From: Streptomyces sp. DSM 110735
Lineage (GTDB): Bacteria > Actinomycetota > Actinomycetes > Streptomycetales > Streptomycetaceae
Assembly: GCF_016482685.1 (NCBI RefSeq)
Contig: NZ_JACYHF010000004.1
Location: 372,001-436,000 of the forward strand
Reading direction: 5' to 3'
Length of the DNA: 64,000 nucleotides
Both the position numbers and the translations under genes were made by a program. The notes below the pieces were generated by a model. That model made no database searches, was not told the DNA's origin, and saw only the letters and a list, made by a program, of their open reading frames with translations. Positions 55,202 through 64,000 of this stretch are shown piece after piece; position 1 is the stretch's first letter; every line of letters starts with the position of its first letter.

Positions 55202-57076
55202 TTACTTCTTGCCCTTGCCCGACCCCGCGCTGTCGTCGCTGGAGAGCACCGCGATGAAGGCTTCCTGCGGAACCTCCACGGAACCCACCATCTTCATCCG
55301 CTTCTTGCCTTCCTTCTGCTTCTCCAGCAGCTTCCGCTTACGGGAGATGTCACCGCCGTAGCACTTGGCGAGGACGTCCTTGCGGATGGCGCGGATGGTC
55401 TCGCGGGCGATGACCCGCGAGCCGATGGCGGCCTGGATCGGCACCTCGAACGCCTGCCGGGGGATCAGCTCGCGCAGCTTGGCGACGAGCCGCACGCCGT
55501 ACGCGTACGCGGCGTCCTTGTGGGTGATCGCCGAGAAGGCGTCGACCTTGTCGCCGTGCAGCAGGATGTCGACCTTGACCAGGCTGGAGGTCTGCTCGCC
55601 CGTGGGCTCGTAGTCCAGCGAGGCGTAGCCGCGGGTCTTGGACTTGAGCTGGTCGAAGAAGTCGAAGACGATCTCCGCGAGCGGCAGCGTGTAGCGGATC
55701 TCGACGCGGTCCTCGGAGAGGTAGTCCATGCCGAGCAGGGTGCCGCGCCGGGTCTGGCACAGCTCCATGATCGAGCCGATGAACTCGGTGGGCGCGAGGA
55801 TGGTGGCCCGCACGACCGGCTCGTAGACCTCGTTGATCTTCCCCTCGGGGAACTCGCTCGGGTTGGTGACGACATGCTCGCTGCCGTCCTCCATGACCAC
55901 GCGGTAGACCACGTTGGGGGCGGTGGCGATCAGGTCGAGACCGAACTCGCGCTCCAGGCGCTCCCGGATCACGTCCAGGTGCAGCAGCCCGAGGAAGCCG
56001 ACGCGGAAACCGAAGCCGAGGGCGGCGGAGGTCTCCGGCTCGTACACCAGGGCGGCGTCGTTGAGCTGGAGCTTGTCCAGCGCCTCGCGCAGCTCCGGGT
56101 AGTCCGAGCCGTCCAGCGGGTACAGACCCGAGAACACCATCGGCTTGGGGTCCTTGTAGCCGCCGAGTGCCTCGGTCGCGCCCTTGACCTGGCTGGTGAC
56201 GGTGTCACCGACCTTGGACTGGCGGACGTCCTTCACACCGGTGATCAGATAGCCCACCTCGCCGACGCCCAGGCCGTCGGCCGGGAGCATCTCGGGCGAG
56301 TTGGTGCCGATCTCCAGCAGCTCGTGGGTCGCGCCGGTCGACATCATCTTGATGCGCTCGCGCTTGTTGAGCTGACCGTCGATGACACGCACGTACGTCA
56401 CGACACCGCGGTAGGAGTCGTAGACCGAGTCGAAGATCATCGCGCGGGCGGGGGCGTCCTTGACGCCGACCGGGGCGGGGATCCGCTCGACGACCCGGTC
56501 GAGGAGCGCCTCGACGCCCATGCCGGTCTTCGCGGAGACCTTGAGCACGTCGTCGGGGTCGCACCCGATGAGGTTCGCCAGCTCCTCGGCGAACTTCTCC
56601 GGCTGCGCGGCCGGCAGGTCGATCTTGTTCAGCACGGGGATGATCGTGAGGTCGTTCTCCATCGCCAGGTAGAGGTTGGCGAGGGTCTGCGCCTCGATGC
56701 CCTGAGCGGCGTCGACGAGGAGGACGGTCCCCTCGCAGGCGGCCAGCGACCGCGAGACCTCGTAGGTGAAGTCGACGTGCCCGGGGGTGTCGATCATGTT
56801 GAGGATGTGCGTCGTGCCCTGGTCGGGGCCCTCGGTCGGGGCCCAGGGCAGACGCACCGCCTGGGACTTGATCGTGATGCCGCGCTCGCGCTCGATGTCC
56901 ATCCGGTCGAGGTACTGAGCACGCATCTGCCGCTGCTCGACCACGCCAGTGAGCTGGAGCATCCGGTCGGCGAGCGTGGACTTGCCGTGGTCGATGTGCG
57001 CGATGATGCAGAAGTTGCGGATCAGAGCCGGGTCGGTACGGCTCGGCTCGGGCACATGGTTAGGGGTCGCGGGCAC
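55202..57076 (-). CDS. lepA: Elongation factor 4 (LepA)
   Basis: Ribosomal back-translocase GTPase of 624 aa. [26 protein letters not shown] (G1), [18 protein letters not shown] (G2), [18 protein letters not shown] (G3), VLNKIDLP (G4) and VSAKTGMG (G5) are followed by the LepA-specific C-terminus ([22 protein letters not shown]). GTG 57076 ([20 protein letters not shown]) was chosen because homologues begin there and AGGA lies seven bases upstream; ATG 57136 adds a non-homologous leader. Divergent from rpsT, the usual arrangement. Confidence 0.96.
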   Translation of the reverse strand: MPATPNHVPEPSRTDPALIRNFCIIAHIDHGKSTLADRMLQLTGVVEQRQMRAQYLDRMDIERERGITIKSQAVRLPWAPTEGPDQGTTHILNMIDTPGHVDFTYEVSRSLAACEGTVLLVDAAQGIEAQTLANLYLAMENDLTIIPVLNKIDLPAAQPEKFAEELANLIGCDPDDVLKVSAKTGMGVEALLDRVVERIPAPVGVKDAPARAMIFDSVYDSYRGVVTYVRVIDGQLNKRERIKMMSTGATHELLEIGTNSPEMLPADGLGVGEVGYLITGVKDVRQSKVGDTVTSQVKGATEALGGYKDPKPMVFSGLYPLDGSDYPELREALDKLQLNDAALVYEPETSAALGFGFRVGFLGLLHLDVIRERLEREFGLDLIATAPNVVYRVVMEDGSEHVVTNPSEFPEGKINEVYEPVVRATILAPTEFIGSIMELCQTRRGTLLGMDYLSEDRVEIRYTLPLAEIVFDFFDQLKSKTRGYASLDYEPTGEQTSSLVKVDILLHGDKVDAFSAITHKDAAYAYGVRLVAKLRELIPRQAFEVPIQAAIGSRVIARETIRAIRKDVLAKCYGGDISRKRKLLEKQKEGKKRMKMVGSVEVPQEAFIAVLSSDDSAGSGKGKK

Positions 57077-57302
57077 GCAGGGTCCTGTCTCTTGAGGCGC
57101 CTTATGCCTCGGGTCGGATCGATACGTAGTCTCCATGGTCCCACGGAGAGCGACCGGGAGCCGTTTTGGGCCGTCGAGAGGGCCACTGGTACTGTTGATG
57201 GCTGTGCCTCATGCCCTCTCGGCGCGAGGCGCGTACTGAAATCCTTGGATCACCGGTCCGGGGCCCGAGCGGTCCCGTGCCTGAACCTGAAAAGGCTCCT
57301 TC

Positions 57303-57569
57303 GTGGCGAACATCAAGTCCCAGATCAAGCGGATCAAGACCAACGAGAAGGCGCGGCTGCGCAACAAGGCCGTCAAGTCCTCCCTGAAGACCGCGATCCG
57401 CAAGGCCCGTGAGGCCGCTGCCGCGGGTGACGTCGAGAAGGCCACCGAGTACCAGCGCGCTGCCGCGCGTCAGCTCGACAAGGCCGTCTCGAAGGGCGTC
57501 ATCCACAAGAACCAGGCCGCCAACAAGAAGTCGGCGCTGGCCGCCAAGGTCACCGACCTCAAGGGCTGA
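57303..57569 (+). CDS. rpsT: 30S ribosomal protein S20
   Basis: Helical basic ribosomal protein of 88 aa that binds 16S rRNA early in assembly. [34 protein letters not shown] is the conserved N-terminal half and [27 protein letters not shown] the C-terminal one. GTG start. Divergent from lepA with a 226-bp gap that must hold both promoters. Confidence 0.97.
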   Translation: MANIKSQIKRIKTNEKARLRNKAVKSSLKTAIRKAREAAAAGDVEKATEYQRAAARQLDKAVSKGVIHKNQAANKKSALAAKVTDLKG

Positions 57570-57638
57570 GTTCTCACCTGATCTGAACGCCGGCGGGACC
57601 CGGGCGGGCCCTCTCTCTTCCGCCCCCCACCGGCTCCC

Positions 57639-57736
57639 GAACTCGCACGCGGCCTGCGTTCGCCACGCGGGTGCGAGTTCAGACGCTTCACCCGAGGCCC
57701 CGCCCGGACCCTTCCCCAAGGGTTCCGGACGGGGCC
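57639..57736 (+). terminator. Two tandem hairpins after rpsT
   Basis: GAACTCGCAC (57639-57648) pairs with GTGCGAGTTC (57671-57680). A second hairpin, GGCCCCG-CCGGA-CCCTT with AAGGG-TCCGG-CGGGGCC (57696-57736), follows. Together they separate rpsT from the convergent transporter gene. Confidence 0.7.
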
Positions 57737-57809
57737 TTCGGCATGGGCGGGTGCGGTCGGTCTACGGGCGGTCCGTGGCTGGTCGGTGGCCGGTCCGGTC
57801 CGCGACCGG

Positions 57810-58784
57810 TCAGTCGCCCTCGCGCAGCCTGCGCCAGATCCGGGTGCGGTGCAGGACGTAGAGGGAGAGGACCAGGACGAGGATCTGCAGCCCGATGGCG
57901 AACAGCCAGAACTCGTCCCTGCTCTCCAGCTTGTCCGTCAAGAACGTGAAGTTCATCCCGAAGAACCCGGTGAGGAACGACAGCGGCAGGAACACCACCG
58001 ACACGATGGCCAGCCGGTTGATCACGCCGTTCTGCTCCCCCGCCACCAGCGAGGAGTAGCTCGCGAACGCCCGGCGCGTGGCCTCCTGGAGCGACTCGAT
58101 CTCCGCCAGCACCAGCCTCCCGCTGGTCTGGAACTCCCGAGCGAGCCGCTGCCGCTGCTCGGGGAAGGTGGGGCTCATCATCCGCCGGGTGAGTATCTCG
58201 TCGGTCAGCTCCAGGAACGGCCGCAGGTAGTGGTGCAGAAGGGCGGAGCGGCGCCGCAACTGCGCCAGTTGGCGCACCTGTTCGGGGAGCCGCTCCTCGA
58301 ACATGTCGTCCTCCAGCTCCTCGGTCTCCAGCAGCGCCTCCACCGCGGCCCGGCGGAACGTGCCCAGCGCCTCCCCGAGCAGGAGGAAGAGCACCGCCAC
58401 GGCGTCGGAGGGCCGCTCGTGCGTCAGCGCCCTGCCCATGGGCGTCGCGAGACCCGCGTTTCCCCGGTGCACGGTGGCCAGGAAGCGGTCGGTCACCAGC
58501 ACATGGACCAGGGCGATCCCCTCCCCCCGGACGATGGGCACCACCAGTCCGGCCTTGTCCCCCAGATACTCGGCCCGCGGTGGCTCGTCCGCCCGCCCGA
58601 ACCAGTCCAGCCCCTCGGCGTCCAGTCCCAACTGCTCGGCCACCGACCATTCCTCCGGCCGCTCCTCCTCCGGCAGCTCGATGTCGACCAGCACGAACCG
58701 GTCCCTCGCCAGCCTCTCCCTGGCCTCCGCGACATCCGCCCGCGTGACCGTCGCCTCCGGCATCGACACCACCGTTACGATCAT
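57810..58784 (-). CDS. CorA-like magnesium/metal ion transporter
   Basis: CorA-family ion channel of 324 aa. A long cytoplasmic helical funnel (LEDDMFEERLPEQVRQLAQLRRRSALLHHYLRPFLELTDEIL) leads to two C-terminal helices (LAIVSVVFLPLSFLTGFFGMNF with the GMN selectivity motif, then EFWLFAIGLQILVLVLSLYVLHR). The tail is basic. ATG 58784 or 58763. The ion (Mg2+, Co2+ or Zn2+) cannot be set from the sequence. Confidence 0.9.
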   Translation of the reverse strand: MIVTVVSMPEATVTRADVAEARERLARDRFVLVDIELPEEERPEEWSVAEQLGLDAEGLDWFGRADEPPRAEYLGDKAGLVVPIVRGEGIALVHVLVTDRFLATVHRGNAGLATPMGRALTHERPSDAVAVLFLLLGEALGTFRRAAVEALLETEELEDDMFEERLPEQVRQLAQLRRRSALLHHYLRPFLELTDEILTRRMMSPTFPEQRQRLAREFQTSGRLVLAEIESLQEATRRAFASYSSLVAGEQNGVINRLAIVSVVFLPLSFLTGFFGMNFTFLTDKLESRDEFWLFAIGLQILVLVLSLYVLHRTRIWRRLREGD

Positions 58785-59000
58785 CGCCCTCGCCGTCCGT
58801 GCCGGATGCTGCGGGTTCCAGCGTGGCGTCGGCGCCGGTACTTCCGCACCCGGAGGCACTCGTGCGGGTTGGAGGGTGGGGCGAACGGATGACGGGGGCG
58901 GGTGTGGCCGGGTGGTGCGGGTCGGAAGGGTGCGGGTGCGGCTCGGGCGCTGAGGGCGCGGCTCATGCCCCACGCCCACGCCCCCGGCGACAGGGAACCG

Positions 59001-59990
59001 CTACGCCCTGCCCCTGGAGCGGGCGGCTCGGGCGATGATGACGACCGCCTTCTCCAGGGCGTACTCCGGGTCGTCGCCGCCGCCCTTGACTCCCGCGTCG
59101 GCCTCGGCGACCGCGCGCAGCGCCTCGGCGACGCCGTCCGGGGTCCAGCCGCGCATCTGCTGCCGGACGCGGTCGATCTTCCACGGGGGCATTCCCAGCT
59201 CGCGGGCGAGGTCGGCGGGGCGGCCGCCGCGGGCCGAGGAGAGCTTGCCGATCGCCCGCACGCCCTGGGCGAGCGCGCTGGTGATCAGCACCGGGGCGAC
59301 ACCGGTGGAGAGCGACCAGCGCAGCGCCTCCAGTGCCTCGGCGGTGCGCCCCTCGACCGCCTTGTCGGCGACGGTGAAGCTCGACGCCTCCGCGCGGCCG
59401 GTGTAGTACCGCCCGACGACCGCCTCGTCGATCGTGCCCTCGACGTCGGCCACGAGCTGGGCCACCGCGGAGGCCAGCTCGCGCAGGTCGCTGCCGATCG
59501 CGTCCACGAGCACCTGGCACGCCTCCGGCGTGGCCGATCGCCCGAACCCCCTGAACTCCCCTCTGACGAACGCCAGCCGGTCGGCGGGCTTGGTCATCTT
59601 CGGACAGGCCACCTCCCGCGCGCCCGCCTTGCGCGCGGCGTCGAGCAGCCCCTTGCCCTTGGCGCCGCCCGCGTGCAGCAGTACGAGGGTGATCTCCTCC
59701 GCGGGCGAGCCGAGGTATGCCTTCACGTCCTTGACCGTGTCGGCGGACAAGTCCTGCGCGTTGCGTACGACCACGACTTTGCGCTCGGCGAAGAGCGAGG
59801 GGCTCGTCAGCTCGGCGAGGGTGCCGGGCTGGAGCTGGTCCGGGGTGAGGTCGCGTACGTCCGTGTCGGCGTCGGCGGTCCTGGCGGCGGCCACCACCTC
59901 CCGCACGGCACGGTCGAGCAGGAGGTCCTCCTGGCCCACGGCGAGCGTCACCGGGGCGAGAGGGTCGTCATTCGCAGTCTTTCTTGCCAT
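59001..59990 (-). CDS. holA: DNA polymerase III subunit delta
   Basis: Clamp-loader delta subunit of 329 aa that opens the beta clamp. DPLAPVTLAVGQEDLLLDRAVREVVAAA, ELTSPSLFAERKVVVVRNAQDL and PKMTKPADRLAFVRGEFRGFGRSATPEACQVLVDAIGSDLREL follow the AAA-like fold, and ELGMPPWKIDRVRQQMRGWTPDGVAEALRAVAEADAGVKGGG the C-terminal domain. Its position downstream of comEC and comEA is the common Actinobacterial order. Confidence 0.92.
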   Translation of the reverse strand: MARKTANDDPLAPVTLAVGQEDLLLDRAVREVVAAARTADADTDVRDLTPDQLQPGTLAELTSPSLFAERKVVVVRNAQDLSADTVKDVKAYLGSPAEEITLVLLHAGGAKGKGLLDAARKAGAREVACPKMTKPADRLAFVRGEFRGFGRSATPEACQVLVDAIGSDLRELASAVAQLVADVEGTIDEAVVGRYYTGRAEASSFTVADKAVEGRTAEALEALRWSLSTGVAPVLITSALAQGVRAIGKLSSARGGRPADLARELGMPPWKIDRVRQQMRGWTPDGVAEALRAVAEADAGVKGGGDDPEYALEKAVVIIARAARSRGRA

Positions 59991-60116
59991 CGCTCAAAGC
60001 ATCCCACGCGCCACCGACAACGAACCGGCCCGCACACCCTGACCGCCCCCCGAACCGACCCCGAGACGCTGTAGGGGGCACCGGTTCAGGGTCAAGAAGG
60101 GGAGACGTGCTCGGGC

Positions 60117-60362
60117 TCACGGCTCCTCGCGCCAGCCGTCCCACTCCCCCGCGAAGGCGTCCAGCTCGGCGGGGTCGAGCCGCCCCGCCTCGTCCCGCAG
60201 CACGACCAGCCACTGCGCGTCCTCGGCGTCGTCCTCCCCGGCCAGGGCGTCCCGTACGAGCCGCGGCTCCTCATCGATCCCGAACCGCTCCCCCAACGCC
60301 TCGGCCGCCTCCTCGGCGGCATCCCGGTCGGGCAGCACCAGCACGTGTCTCACATCGCTCAC
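60117..60362 (-). CDS. Small acidic hypothetical protein
   Basis: About 81 aa: SDVRHVLVLPDRDAAEEAAEALGERFG, then EDDAEDAQWLVVLRDEAGRLDPAELDAFAGEWDGWREEP. Reads as a compact alpha/beta domain rich in Asp/Glu, without a known motif. Strong third-position GC and lack of shadow signs support coding. GTG 60362 has a weak GGAG upstream; GTG 60380 is an alternative. Between the YceI gene and holA. Confidence 0.6.
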   Translation of the reverse strand: MSDVRHVLVLPDRDAAEEAAEALGERFGIDEEPRLVRDALAGEDDAEDAQWLVVLRDEAGRLDPAELDAFAGEWDGWREEP

Positions 60363-60414
60363 CGTGACATTCTCCGGCACGGTCCGGACGGCCTGACGCC
60401 TCGCCCCCGGTGCC

Positions 60415-61296
60415 TCACGCCTTGGGGACGATCTGTACGTCGAGGTCCACGCGGATGCTGCGGCCGACCACCGCGATGCCGCGGGCCAGCATGGTCTGCC
60501 AACTGATCGTGTAGTCGTCGCGGTGGAGTTCGGTGGTGGCGCGGCAGGCGGCGCGGGGTTCGCCTTCCATGCCGGTGCCGAGGCCGAGGTATTCGGTGTC
60601 GAGGGTGACCGTGCGGGTCACGCCGTGCAGGGAGAGGGCGCCGGTGACGGCCCAGCGGTTGCCGCCGCGGTGGGTGAAGCGCTCGCTGTAGAACTCCAGC
60701 GTCGGGTACCGCTGCACGTCCAGGAAGTCCGGGGAGCGCAGGTGGTCGTCGCGCATGCGGACGCCGGTGTCGATGGCCGCGGCGTCGATCACCACGTGCA
60801 TCGCGGAGTTCTCCATGCGGTCGGCGATGCGCACCGCGCCCGCGAAGGAGTTGAACCGGCCGTGGATGCGGGCCAGTCCGATGTGCCGCGCGGTGAAGGC
60901 GATGGAGGAGTGCGCGGGGTCGATCTCCCAGTCGCCGCGCGCCGGGGGCTCCGGGGGCTGTGCGACCTGGAGGGTCACGTCGCCCAGGGAGGCGAGGGAG
61001 TTCTGGCCGACCATCGCGGTCGCGCGGTAGGGCGCGTACCCCTCGGCCGCGACCGCGAGCCGGTACTCCCCCGCCGGGACCGTGGCCATGAACAGCCCGT
61101 AGGGGTCGGTGCCCCCGCTGACCACCTTGCGTCCGACGCTGTCGATGACCGTCAGGTCCGCGTTGCCCACGGGCTCGTAGACCGGATCGAGTACGCGGCA
61201 GCTCAGCACGCCGGCGTCCGGCGGGGTACGGACCGCCGCCAGGGGACTCGTCCGGTGGAACCGGTTCGTTCGTTTTTCCAGCCACCGGCCGAACAT
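60415..61296 (-). CDS. YceI-family protein with N-terminal carboxypeptidase-regulatory-like domain
   Basis: Protein of 293 aa. Residues 35-110 (GVLSCRVLDPVYEPVGNADLTVIDSVGRKVVSGGTDPYGLFMATVPAGEYRLAVAAEGY) form a beta-sandwich like carboxypeptidase regulatory domains. Residues 120-293 are a YceI lipocalin-like domain: GDWEIDPAHSSIAFTARHIGLARIHGRFNSF and LSLHGVTRTVTLDTEYLG, with a final DYTISWQTMLARGIAVVGRSIRVDLDVQIV. YceI proteins bind isoprenoid lipids. No signal peptide is evident, unlike periplasmic YceI. ATG 61296 follows AGAGG by eight bases. Confidence 0.83.
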   Translation of the reverse strand: MFGRWLEKRTNRFHRTSPLAAVRTPPDAGVLSCRVLDPVYEPVGNADLTVIDSVGRKVVSGGTDPYGLFMATVPAGEYRLAVAAEGYAPYRATAMVGQNSLASLGDVTLQVAQPPEPPARGDWEIDPAHSSIAFTARHIGLARIHGRFNSFAGAVRIADRMENSAMHVVIDAAAIDTGVRMRDDHLRSPDFLDVQRYPTLEFYSERFTHRGGNRWAVTGALSLHGVTRTVTLDTEYLGLGTGMEGEPRAACRATTELHRDDYTISWQTMLARGIAVVGRSIRVDLDVQIVPKA

Positions 61297-61444
61297 GTAC
61301 GACACCTCTGTACGTCTCGACATCATATGTTGCCGAAGATTCATTCGATCACCTGATGCGGCTTTCGAGCAACACGAGCCCACATCAAGGCAATACGGCC
61401 CATGCGCCGGACTCGACCGAATTGGCGGTTACGGGAGTCGCCGG

Positions 61445-63961
61445 TCAGCCCTTCGCCACCTGGAGCCGCCCGTCCGCCCCACCTCCTCCGGTGAGCGCCA
61501 GGGCACCGTCCCGGTCCGTGCGCAGCACCACCGCTCCGCCCGCGCGCAACGCGGCCACCGTGGACGGCGCCGGATGTCCATAGGGGTTGTCGACGCCGCA
61601 GGACACCAGGGCGAGCCGCGGGGACGCCAGGCGTATCAGGTCGGGGTCCTGATAGGCGGAGCCGTGATGGGCGACCTTCAGCACGTCCACGCGCGCCAGG
61701 TCGGCCGCGTCCGGCGACAGCAGCAACTCCCGTTGCGCGGGCGGTTCGAGGTCGCCCAGCAGCAGGAGCCGCAGACCACCGGTCCGTACGAGCACGGCGA
61801 CGCTCGCGTCGTTCGGTCCGTCCGGGTCCGGCGCCGGGGCGGCCGGGGGCCACAGCACCCGCCAGGCGAGCGGTCCGATACGGCGCTCCTCTCCCGCCAC
61901 CGCCCGGGTGACCGGGATGTGCCGGGCGGCAGCTTCTCTGCGCACCGCCTCGGCCTGGTCCGGCGGTTCCGCGAAGCCGGTGGTCTCGATGGCGGCCACC
62001 GAACGGCCACGCAGCACGCCGGGCAGACCCGCGACATGGTCGGCGTGGAAGTGGGTGAGGATCACCAGCGGGACGCGGGTGATGCCCAGTTCGCGCAGAC
62101 AGCGGTCGACCGGCGCCGGATCGGGTCCGGCGTCCACGACCACTCCGGCGCCGGGCCCGGTCGCGAGGACGGTGGCGTCGCCCTGGCCGACGTCGCACAT
62201 GGCGTACCGCCAGCCCGGCGGCGGCCAGCCCGTGACCACCCGGGTCAGCGGAGCGGGCCGCACCACCGCGAGGAGGAGGACCACACCGAGCGCCCCGCAC
62301 CACCACGGGTTCCGGACCAGGCGCCGCCCGGCGAGCACGAGCACGACCGTGAGCGCGGCGAGCAGGAACGCCCCCGGCCAGCTCCCCGGCCAGTCCACTC
62401 CCGCACCGGGCAGCGCCGCCCCGGTCCTGGCCACCGAGGCGATCCACTGGGCGGGCCAACCCGCGCCCCACGCAAGCGCCTTGGCGGCGGGCATCGCCAC
62501 CGGGGCGACCGCGAGCGCGGCGAATCCCAGCACCGTGGCCGGGGCGACGGCCACCTCCACGAGGAGGTTGCACGGCACCGCCACCAGGCTCACCCGCGCC
62601 GACAGCACCGCCACCACCGGCGCGCACACCGCCTGCGCGGCGGCAGCGGCGGCCAGCCCCTCGGCCAGCCGGGCGGGAACCCGGCGCCGCCGCAGTGCCT
62701 CGCTCCAGCGGGGCGCGAGGAGCAGCAGCGCGCCGGTGGCCAGCACCGAGAGCACGAAGCCGTAACTCCGTGCCAGCCACGGGTCGTAGAGGACCAGCAG
62801 CAGGACCGTCGCGGCCAGCGCGGGGACCAGGGATCTGCGGCGCCCGGTGGCCAGCGCCAGCAGGGCGACCGCACCGCACGCAGCCGCCCGCAGCACGCTG
62901 GGATCGGGGCGGCAGACGATGACGAAGCCGAGGGTCAGGGCCGCCGCGAGGAGCGCGGTGGTCCGCAGCGAGAGACCCAGGCGCGGGGCGAGTCCGCGCC
63001 GTTCGGCGCGCTGGGCAAGCCCTGGCGGTCCGATCAACAGGGCGAGCAGGATGGTGAGGTTGCTGCCGGAGACGGCGAGCGTGTGCGCGAGGTCGGTCTC
63101 CTTGAACGCCTCGTCCAGGTCGGGCGTGATCCGCGAGGTGTCGCCGACGACCAGCCCGGGCAGCAGCGCCCGCGCGTCCGACGGCAGCCCCTCGGTCGCC
63201 TCGCGCAGCCCGGCCCTGAGCCCGCCCGCCAGCCGCTGGGGCCCGCTCGGACCTCCGACGACCCGGGGCACCGGCCAGTCGCGCACCCGCAGTACGGCGG
63301 CGCTCCGGTCGCCGTCCGCGTCGGCCGGTGCCAGTCGGCCCGCCACCCGCAGCTTCGTCGAGGGCAGCAGGGCGAGCCATGGCGGCCGGTCCGGCTCGCC
63401 CACGGCGCCGGTCGGCGGCGGGACCTTCGTGTCGACGATCAGCAGCACAGGACTCCGGGTCCGCACCTCCGACCTGTCGCCGTCCTCGTTCGTCACCTCC
63501 CGCACCTCGGCCCTCGCCAGCACCGCCACGGGTGCCGCACGGTCGCCCCGCACGCGCGGTCTGCTCATCCAGGGGTCACCCGTCAGCTCGACCTCGGCGG
63601 TGACGCTCGCGAACCGCCGCGCCGCCTCGGGCACCGGTCCGCGCCGTACGTCCTCCCCGTGCAGCCCCGCCGAGACGGCAGCCGCCGCGGTGCACAGCAG
63701 CACGGCCGCGACCGGCGCCCGGGGCCAGGCGAAACGTCCGCCCGGCGACCGCCGGACCGACAGCAGCCCGGCGACCAGGCAGACGGCCGCCGCCCCGAGG
63801 CTCCACCCCAGCGGGACCACGATGAGCAGCGCCGAGGCGCCCCAGGCGGCGAGGGCGGGCGGTACGAGCCGGAGGTCCGCCGGGGCCGTCTCCGGGGGCT
63901 CCCGCCCGGCGGGTCCCTCGGCGGAAGCGGTCCCGGCGGGAGCACCGCGTACCGCGCTCAC
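61445..63961 (-). CDS. comEC: ComEC/Rec2 competence-type membrane channel
   Basis: Protein of 838 aa. The N-terminal helices and DUF4131-like region lead to the Competence domain (ALLPGLVVGDTSRITPDLDEAFKETDLAHTLAVSGSNLTILLALLIG, with about eight helices), followed by a C-terminal MBL-fold domain: CDVGQGDATVLATGPGAGVVVDAG, LVILTHFHADHVAGLPGVL (HxHxDH) and KVAHHGSAYQDPDLI. In naturally competent bacteria it is the DNA uptake channel with nuclease; in Streptomyces its role is less clear. GTG 63961 overlaps the comEA stop (GTGA). Confidence 0.93.
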   Translation of the reverse strand: MSAVRGAPAGTASAEGPAGREPPETAPADLRLVPPALAAWGASALLIVVPLGWSLGAAAVCLVAGLLSVRRSPGGRFAWPRAPVAAVLLCTAAAAVSAGLHGEDVRRGPVPEAARRFASVTAEVELTGDPWMSRPRVRGDRAAPVAVLARAEVREVTNEDGDRSEVRTRSPVLLIVDTKVPPPTGAVGEPDRPPWLALLPSTKLRVAGRLAPADADGDRSAAVLRVRDWPVPRVVGGPSGPQRLAGGLRAGLREATEGLPSDARALLPGLVVGDTSRITPDLDEAFKETDLAHTLAVSGSNLTILLALLIGPPGLAQRAERRGLAPRLGLSLRTTALLAAALTLGFVIVCRPDPSVLRAAACGAVALLALATGRRRSLVPALAATVLLLVLYDPWLARSYGFVLSVLATGALLLLAPRWSEALRRRRVPARLAEGLAAAAAAQAVCAPVVAVLSARVSLVAVPCNLLVEVAVAPATVLGFAALAVAPVAMPAAKALAWGAGWPAQWIASVARTGAALPGAGVDWPGSWPGAFLLAALTVVLVLAGRRLVRNPWWCGALGVVLLLAVVRPAPLTRVVTGWPPPGWRYAMCDVGQGDATVLATGPGAGVVVDAGPDPAPVDRCLRELGITRVPLVILTHFHADHVAGLPGVLRGRSVAAIETTGFAEPPDQAEAVRREAAARHIPVTRAVAGEERRIGPLAWRVLWPPAAPAPDPDGPNDASVAVLVRTGGLRLLLLGDLEPPAQRELLLSPDAADLARVDVLKVAHHGSAYQDPDLIRLASPRLALVSCGVDNPYGHPAPSTVAALRAGGAVVLRTDRDGALALTGGGGADGRLQVAKG

Positions 63962-64000
63962 GGCCGCACCAGCGGTTTCAGGTCCGAGAACCGGCTGTCC
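63958..64000 (-). CDS. comEA: ComEA-type helix-hairpin-helix protein, C-terminal end (partial)
   Basis: The last codons of a minus-strand frame entering from the right edge read DSRFSDLKPLVRP-stop, the usual end of Streptomyces ComEA (RFSDLKPLVR). The TGA overlaps the comEC GTG. ComEA binds incoming DNA through its HhH domain, which lies outside the window. Identified from this tail and its position before comEC. Confidence 0.7.
   Translation of the reverse strand, partial: DSRFSDLKPLVRP

Overview
The window is high-GC actinobacterial DNA. Codon use, GTG/TTG starts, short translational overlaps (ATGA, GTGA) and gene content all point to the core chromosome of a Streptomyces. The backbone order glyS, znuA-znuC-znuB-zur, uppS, recO, leuA, metalloprotease/emfourin, era, mmcQ-corC-ybeY-phoH, rnz/HIT, tricorn, rsmE, dnaJ-hrcA, hemW, lepA-rpsT, holA, comEC-comEA is the conserved housekeeping order of that genus as I know it. 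No prophage, CRISPR array, large biosynthetic cluster or intact transposon was seen.

Layout. 1-3.5 kb: start of glyS, then a zinc uptake operon with its repressor and a well-matched Zur box over the znuA promoter. 3.5-5.2 kb: three tandem YcxB-like membrane genes. 5.2-6.9 kb: uppS and recO. 7-13.6 kb is accessory: a GNAT domain fused to a membrane domain, a D-amino-acid oxidase, a small phosphatase, a PadR/HAAS pair, an EF-hand protein, two small hypotheticals, a decayed nitroreductase and a TerB-like protein. 13.7-17.2 kb: leuA with a leucine leader peptide, then a protealysin-type protease with its emfourin inhibitor. 17.7-21 kb: a beta-glucosidase and an SDR whose stop codons both lie in one 107-bp inverted-repeat element, plus an AraC regulator. 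21-30.1 kb: era, an amt-glnK pair with a GlnR-like site, a CDA-like protein lacking zinc ligands, an XRE/MFS divergent pair, and the mmcQ-corC-ybeY-phoH cluster. 30.1-30.9 kb is gene-free and repeat-rich. 30.9-34.5 kb: glucarate dehydratase, 5-dehydro-4-deoxyglucarate dehydratase and a PfkB kinase.

34.6-47.4 kb: an unusual tRNA-Gly(UCC) with a strong terminator, an MFS transporter with a pentapeptide-repeat tail, adenine deaminase, RNase Z, a HIT protein, the tricorn protease, a lipoprotein, a VOC protein, rsmE, nitronate monooxygenase, and dnaJ-hrcA behind a CIRCE element. 47.4-64 kb: MBL hydrolase, DUF3097, Uma2 nuclease, hemW, a multi-domain PP2C phosphatase, an acyl-CoA ligase, lepA, rpsT, a CorA-like transporter, holA, a YceI protein, comEC and the end of comEA.

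The most noteworthy items are regulatory or structural rather than a new enzymatic system: the leuA attenuator, the aberrant T-loop of the tRNA-Gly, the inverted-repeat element supplying two stop codons, the zinc-ligand-free CDA homologue, the GNAT-membrane fusion and the tandem YcxB array. Function calls rest on motif recognition from translated sequence; no database search was run.
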